Source: Kallotenue papyrolyticum (GTDB lineage: Bacteria; Chloroflexota; Chloroflexia; Chloroflexales; Kallotenuaceae). Taken from it: a stretch of DNA of 64,000 bases. The stretch is taken from the NCBI RefSeq assembly GCF_000526415.1, contig NZ_JAGA01000001.1, positions 62,001 to 126,000 on the forward strand, given 5' to 3'. Of this stretch, positions 59,999 to 64,000 are shown one piece after another (the stretch's first letter is position 1; each line of letters opens with the position of its first letter). The notes beneath the pieces are model-generated. The model searched no databases. It was not told the origin of the DNA and was given only the letters and a program-made list of their open reading frames with translations. The position numbers were made by a program, and so were the translations under genes.

Positions 59999-62221
59999 CT
60001 AGTATTGCCAGCCCACCGTCACACTGCCGGTGCCGCTACAGGGCGTGGTGTAGGTATGGTTGGCGCCGTTCTCCCAGGTGACCGTACCGTTGGCGGCGAT
60101 CTTGATGAACTTGAACTGAATCGTGGTGCAGGCCGGCACGCTGGCGGTGATGAACCAGGTCGGATAGTTGGGCGCCAGCATCGGCCCAAGCGCGACGCCG
60201 GGGTTGGTTGACCAGTTGCCTAGCTCGTACACGTTGCCCGTGAGATAGATGTTGTCGCCGTAAGCGGTGGGGCTGGCGTTGGTTACGGTAAAGGTAACCG
60301 GTACCTGCGCCCCGGAAAGCAGCATGACGTTGTAGGCGTTGCTCGTGCCGCCGCCCGTGGTCACTGTGACCGGCGTGGTGCCGGCAGCCACGCTCGGCAC
60401 CGTCACTACAATGCGGTTGGCGCTCCAGCTCTGAACCGTGGCCGTGGCGCTGCCGAAGCTGACCGTGCCGCTGCTGCCGAAACCGCGGCCCTCGATCGTC
60501 ACGCGATTGCCGGCACGCGTTAGCACCGGGCCAACGCTGCCGATCTGGGGCGTGGCCGGCTCGGGCGCACGGTAGGACCAGACCGCGACTTTGCCGGGGC
60601 CGAGCGTGAAGCTGGCGACCGGGTTGTTGCCGCCACTGCCGCTGCCGACGCTGATGCCGAAGCCACCTAGCAGCCCATTCAACTGATCGCTGTAGCTGCC
60701 GGGCGGCAGGGCGGTGTACAGACCGTTGATCGCGTAGCTGGTGGCCGATTTGTTGATCGCTACCAGCACCACATCGTTGAAGAAGCGCCGCTCGTAGATA
60801 TACACGTCGTCGTTGAGCCAGCGCTGCTGATGACCACCCCAGGCCAGCGCGGGCTGGTTCTGGCGCAGCGCCGAAAGGCGACTGATCAGCTGGTAGGCGG
60901 TGGTAGTGGTGCTGAAGCCCGGCATCATCGGGCGGTTGTAGGGATCGCCGCCGCCGTTGGTATCGTTGTGCAGGTACTGCTCGGTGCCGTAGTAGATGCA
61001 GGGCGTGCCGCGGATCGTCAGCAGAAACGCCAGGGCCTGATGCAGCCAGGTGGTGTTGTTCTGCAACGACAGAAAGCGCGACATGTCGTGGTTATCGATG
61101 AAGGTCACCAGGTTTTCTTTGTACACGTAGTCGGCGGCGGTTTTGTTGATCGCCGCATCCAGGTTGCGCATGCTCGCGCCCTGGCCGAAGGTTTCGCGCA
61201 TGGCGATATTCATGTAAAAATCGAGCACCGAGATGCCGCTCTGATTGGCGAAGCGCACATTGTCGCCATAGAGCGGATCGTTCTTGCTGCCCAGGTACCA
61301 TTCGCCGAACAGGAACTGGTCCTTGGCGCGCAACAGGCGATCCGCCGCGCTACGCTGCCAGCCGAAGGTCATATGCTTGACCGCATCGACGCGCAGCCCG
61401 TCCACGCCTCGGTTGAGCCACGAGGCGATCGCGTCTTTGAGGTAAGCGTCGATGGTAGGATGGGTCTGCTCCAGATCGGCCAGATCCGCCAGATTCTTGT
61501 ACTGCGTCTCGTAGCGATCGTCGAAGTTGGTGATGCCGCCGTTGTGGTGGAAGTAGCCGTTGGGATCGTTGATGTAGTCGGCCAGGTAGGTGCCGTTGTC
61601 GTAGAGCGCCCCCTTTTCGGCGAACGAGGCGTCGGCGGGGTTGGCCGGACCGGTGTGGTTGGGCGCCCAGTCCACGATCACCTTGATACCGGCCTGGTGC
61701 GCCGCGGCGATCAGGTTGTCGAACTCGCTCCAGGTGCCGAAGTGCTCCTCCGGACGCTTGAAGTCGCGCGCCCAGTAGCCGTGGTAGCCGGCATTGGGCA
61801 CGCCGTTGTACACCGCGGCGCGATCGATGTTATCGACCGGCGGCGAGATCCAGATCGCAGTTACGCCTAGGCCCTGCAGGTAGCTAAGCTTTTGTTGGAT
61901 GCCGGCAAAGTCGCCACCCCAATAGAGCTTCCAGTTGGTCTTGCTGCTGTCATAGAGGCCAGGGCTTTTGGCGGGGTTGTTGTTGGCGGTGTTGCCGTCA
62001 AAAAAGCGGTCGGTCACGATCTGGTAGCACAGATCGGCCTTGAGACTGGCTCGATTGCTGACCGGTGCGTCGGCGTGCGCGGCCTGGGGCATGCCCAGGC
62101 CGGCGATCATCACGACAGCCAGCAACCACCACCAGCGCCGCTGCCTGGCCCATGCCGTCGTGCTGCTCTGTCGCGTCCGGACCGCACCGTCTTGCCGACT
62201 GCGTTGCCTGTGGAGCTGCAT
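59999..62221 (-). CDS. Secreted CGTase-like GH13 enzyme with IPT and CBM20 domains
   Basis: 740 residues. A signal peptide ends near AHA/DAP (about residue 50). The catalytic domain includes [20 protein letters not shown] and the CGTase/maltogenic-amylase pattern [18 protein letters not shown] with D279, [10 protein letters not shown] with E307 and [11 protein letters not shown] with D379. After the C domain comes an IPT/TIG domain ([21 protein letters not shown]) and a C-terminal CBM20 ([26 protein letters not shown] at the end). This A-B-C-D-E order is that of cyclodextrin glycosyltransferases. CGTase and maltogenic amylase cannot be separated by eye. AGGAGG precedes the chosen ATG. Confidence 0.88.
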   Translation of the reverse strand: MQLHRQRSRQDGAVRTRQSSTTAWARQRRWWWLLAVVMIAGLGMPQAAHADAPVSNRASLKADLCYQIVTDRFFDGNTANNNPAKSPGLYDSSKTNWKLYWGGDFAGIQQKLSYLQGLGVTAIWISPPVDNIDRAAVYNGVPNAGYHGYWARDFKRPEEHFGTWSEFDNLIAAAHQAGIKVIVDWAPNHTGPANPADASFAEKGALYDNGTYLADYINDPNGYFHHNGGITNFDDRYETQYKNLADLADLEQTHPTIDAYLKDAIASWLNRGVDGLRVDAVKHMTFGWQRSAADRLLRAKDQFLFGEWYLGSKNDPLYGDNVRFANQSGISVLDFYMNIAMRETFGQGASMRNLDAAINKTAADYVYKENLVTFIDNHDMSRFLSLQNNTTWLHQALAFLLTIRGTPCIYYGTEQYLHNDTNGGGDPYNRPMMPGFSTTTTAYQLISRLSALRQNQPALAWGGHQQRWLNDDVYIYERRFFNDVVLVAINKSATSYAINGLYTALPPGSYSDQLNGLLGGFGISVGSGSGGNNPVASFTLGPGKVAVWSYRAPEPATPQIGSVGPVLTRAGNRVTIEGRGFGSSGTVSFGSATATVQSWSANRIVVTVPSVAAGTTPVTVTTGGGTSNAYNVMLLSGAQVPVTFTVTNASPTAYGDNIYLTGNVYELGNWSTNPGVALGPMLAPNYPTWFITASVPACTTIQFKFIKIAANGTVTWENGANHTYTTPCSGTGSVTVGWQY

Positions 62222-62293
62222 CGCTATGCCTCCTGTATAACCTGGCTTGAACGCGCAACATGAGATGGAGACAGACCGACGGCGCACGCGCCG

Positions 62294-62770
62294 TCACAGC
62301 AGCGACTCGTCGTCCTCGGCAGGGTGCAGGTCGGCCTCCAGCAGGCGTGCCAGCCGTTCGCTCAAGCGCCGCAGGGTGGCCTGTTCGGCAGGATCGAGCT
62401 GGCCGAAGCGTCGGCGCAGCGAGTCGCGATGCAGCCGTTGCGCCGTGGCGCGCAGCCGCTCACCCGCGGGCGTGAGCGCGACGCGCACCAGGCGCTGATC
62501 GGCGGGATCGCCGCTGCACTGCACCAGGCCGCGCGCTGCCAGCCGTTGTACCAGCCGGGTGATGTTGCCACGCGTGCACAACAAGGCGCGGCTGAGCTCG
62601 CTAATCGTTGGGCCGGTGGCGGGATCCTTGCCAAGCCGTAAGAGGAGGTTATACTGCGTGGGTGTCAGCTCCAGGGCGTCAAAAGCGCGCCGGTCGCCGT
62701 CGTCCAGCAGAACGTAGATCTGCTGCAGGGCGGTGTAGAGCGCCAGATCGTGGTCGGAGGTGTGGCTCAT
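62294..62770 (-). CDS. MarR-family transcriptional regulator
   Basis: 158 residues. The winged helix is ELTPTQYNLLLRLGKDPATG followed by TISELSRALLCTRGNITRLVQRLAARGLV, with the wing SGDPADQRLVRVALTPAGER. Dimerisation helices lie at both ends. It stands 72 bp downstream of, and is transcribed toward, the CGTase-like gene. A perfect palindrome is centred 13-14 bp before its ATG, consistent with autorepression and control of the divergent GH13 gene. Confidence 0.9.
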   Translation of the reverse strand: MSHTSDHDLALYTALQQIYVLLDDGDRRAFDALELTPTQYNLLLRLGKDPATGPTISELSRALLCTRGNITRLVQRLAARGLVQCSGDPADQRLVRVALTPAGERLRATAQRLHRDSLRRRFGQLDPAEQATLRRLSERLARLLEADLHPAEDDESLL

Positions 62771-62775
62771 ACCTT

Positions 62776-62791
62776 TGTTGACTAGTCAACA
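62776..62791. promoter_or_regulatory. Perfect 16-bp palindromic operator
   Basis: TGTTGACTAGTCAACA is fully symmetric. It lies 5 bp from the marR start codon and covers the -35 of the divergent GH13 promoter, as expected for a MarR operator. Confidence 0.75.
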
Positions 62792-62807
62792 GTATTTCTG
62801 CTATGCT
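62778..62807 (+). promoter_or_regulatory. Promoter of the divergent GH13 gene
   Basis: TTGACT, an 18-bp spacer and TATGCT; the -35 is inside the palindrome. The leader to the ATG is about 80 nt. Confidence 0.55.
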
Positions 62808-62895
62808 AGCATGCATCGGCGTTCTCTGTCAAGCGGCGGAGCTGACGCAGTGGCGCCGCAACTTCGCCCTCACCGGTATAAGGACGATTGCGATC

Positions 62896-64000
62896 ATGAC
62901 CACAACCACGGACGTTACGCAGGATTTCATTTTTGGCACGCTGGCGACGGATGAGCTGCGTCTGGCGGCGTTGCGCGCCGCCGGCCGAGGCGTGTACCAT
63001 GGCCAGCGCATCGCGCCGGCCGATCCCGAGCCGGGCCAGCCGGTGACGATCACCGTCAGCACCGGCACCGAGGTAGATGCCGATGAGGTGCTGGTGTTCT
63101 ACACCCTGGACGGCAGCGATCCCGGTCCGGAGAGCGCGCAGCTCCGGCTGCAGCGCGGTGCAGTGGTGTGGGACACGCTGCTGTGGGGCTACCGTCAGGA
63201 GTGGCAGGGGGTCGTGCCCGCGCAGCCGGCGGGCACGCTGGTGCGCTACCGCATTCTGGCGCGCGAACGCAGCGGGCGGCAGGTATGGGCCGAGCCCGAC
63301 GCCGAGACCGGCGCGCCGGCGATCTTTGGTTACCATGTCGATCAGGAGCGCGTGCCGGCCTGGGTCCGCGACGCGGTGATCTACCAGATCTTTGTTGACC
63401 GCTTCCACCCCGGTGCGGGCCGCACCTGGAACGCGCAGGCGCGCAGCTTCAACGACATCTGGGGCGGCACGCTGCGCGGTGTGATCGAGCAGTTGCCCTA
63501 TCTTGAGCAGGTGGGCGTGACCTGCCTGTGGCTCTCGCCGATCTTTCCATCGCCGACGCACCACGGCTACGATGCCACCGATTACAACGCGATCGAACCG
63601 CGTCTGGGCACGCTCGACGATCTGCGCGAGCTGCTGGATGCCGCGCACCGGCGGGGCATGCGCGTGCTGCTCGATTTTGTCGCCAATCATGCTTCGGATC
63701 AGCATCCGCTCTTTCAACGGGCGCGCCGCGACGCGGCAGCGGCGGAGCGCGATCTGTTCGTCTTCAGCGACTGGCCGGATGGGTACCGCAGCTTCTTCGG
63801 CGTGCGTTCCATGCCGCAGTTCAACCATGCGCATCCTGCGGCGCGGCGCTACCTGATCGACGCGGCGTGCCGTTGGCTAGAGCTGGGCGTGGACGGCTTC
63901 CGGTTGGATTACGCCAACGGACCGACACACGAGTTCTGGTCGGCCTTTCGCGCGGCGACGCGCGCCGTTGCGCCCGCGTCGTTCACCGTCGGCGAGGTGG
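62896..64000 (+). CDS. GH13 enzyme with N-terminal beta domain, cut by the window end
   Basis: 368 codons are visible and the frame is still open. Residues 1-150 form an N-terminal beta-rich domain of starch-binding type (PGQPVTITVSTGTEVDADEV, VVPAQPAGTLVRYRILARER). The barrel starts at VIYQIFVDRFHPGAG. Conserved blocks are LLDFVANHASDQHPLF and GVDGFRLDYANG with the nucleophile D338; the acid/base Glu is E367, in the last visible codons (FTVGEV). No signal peptide, so the enzyme is probably cytosolic and neopullulanase-like. AAGGA lies 11 nt before the ATG. It is transcribed from the operator region shared with marR. Confidence 0.88.
   Translation, partial: MTTTTDVTQDFIFGTLATDELRLAALRAAGRGVYHGQRIAPADPEPGQPVTITVSTGTEVDADEVLVFYTLDGSDPGPESAQLRLQRGAVVWDTLLWGYRQEWQGVVPAQPAGTLVRYRILARERSGRQVWAEPDAETGAPAIFGYHVDQERVPAWVRDAVIYQIFVDRFHPGAGRTWNAQARSFNDIWGGTLRGVIEQLPYLEQVGVTCLWLSPIFPSPTHHGYDATDYNAIEPRLGTLDDLRELLDAAHRRGMRVLLDFVANHASDQHPLFQRARRDAAAAERDLFVFSDWPDGYRSFFGVRSMPQFNHAHPAARRYLIDAACRWLELGVDGFRLDYANGPTHEFWSAFRAATRAVAPASFTVGEV

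Overview
The window is high-GC, gene-dense bacterial DNA. Several traits fit a member of the Chloroflexota (for example Chloroflexia or Kallotenuales-type thermophiles): very GC-rich coding, long multi-GAF sensor kinases, a fused homocysteine methyltransferase/MTHFR, a D-lyxose isomerase, and stacked starch-active GH13 enzymes. This placement is inferred from gene content only, since no rRNA or other marker is present. No CRISPR array was seen; the only RNA gene recognised is tRNA-Glu.

Layout. 0-8.6 kb: metabolic genes (sugar-lactone type FAD oxidase, ASRT-family protein, DadA-like oxidase, phosphodiesterase, NUDIX hydrolase, cobalamin-type binding protein, thioredoxin reductase). 8.7-12.2 kb: partner-switching cassette of STAS protein, RsbW kinase fused to a second STAS, and GAF3-SpoIIE phosphatase. 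12.2-18.1 kb: LysM protein, a 32-residue lysine-rich protein missed by a 60-residue ORF cutoff, the methyltransferase/MTHFR gene with a clear promoter, an AlbA_2-type regulator operon and a DUF2227 membrane protein. 18.2-18.5 kb: decayed lipoprotein and ABC-transporter remnants beside an IS5-family element. 19.7-28.1 kb: arginine decarboxylase, arginase, LOG protein, hybrid kinase, lyxose isomerase and RDD protein, bracketed by two apparently identical direct copies of the IS (18.55 and 28.25 kb). 29.2-34.2 kb: a lower-GC island with a sigma-70 factor and an MrfA-like helicase, ending at tRNA-Glu(UUC). 34.3-48.4 kb: aminopeptidase, MBL hydrolase, an HtrA protease with its two-component system, an orphan sugar-binding lipoprotein overlapping a Cache-HAMP-SpoIIE phosphatase, a five-GAF kinase and a DUF547 protein. 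48.4-51.9 kb: convergent corA and mgtE. 51.95-64 kb: maltodextrin/starch locus with ROK regulator, MalE/F/G-type transporter without its ATPase, four GH13 enzymes (one CGTase-like, one cut by the window end) and a MarR regulator.

The main regulatory observations are these. (1) Tandem 7-bp boxes ([GC]GCT[AG]AG) in exact 11-bp phase lie upstream of both htrA and the adjacent response regulator, with the last box 8 bp from a -10 element in both promoters. This predicts an autoregulated two-component system controlling an envelope protease. (2) The mgtE leader holds a promoter, paired segments and an intrinsic terminator just before the Shine-Dalgarno sequence, like a riboswitch expression platform. 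(3) The arginine decarboxylase has a near-consensus promoter and a structured leader of about 380 nt. (4) A perfect 16-bp palindrome sits between marR and an amylase gene and overlaps the amylase -35.

How the genes may work together: the starch locus can bind, import and hydrolyse maltodextrins under ROK and MarR control. Three SpoIIE/STAS/kinase assemblies suggest extensive phosphatase-based signalling. The sigma-helicase pair looks acquired and forms a compact two-gene unit of unknown role.
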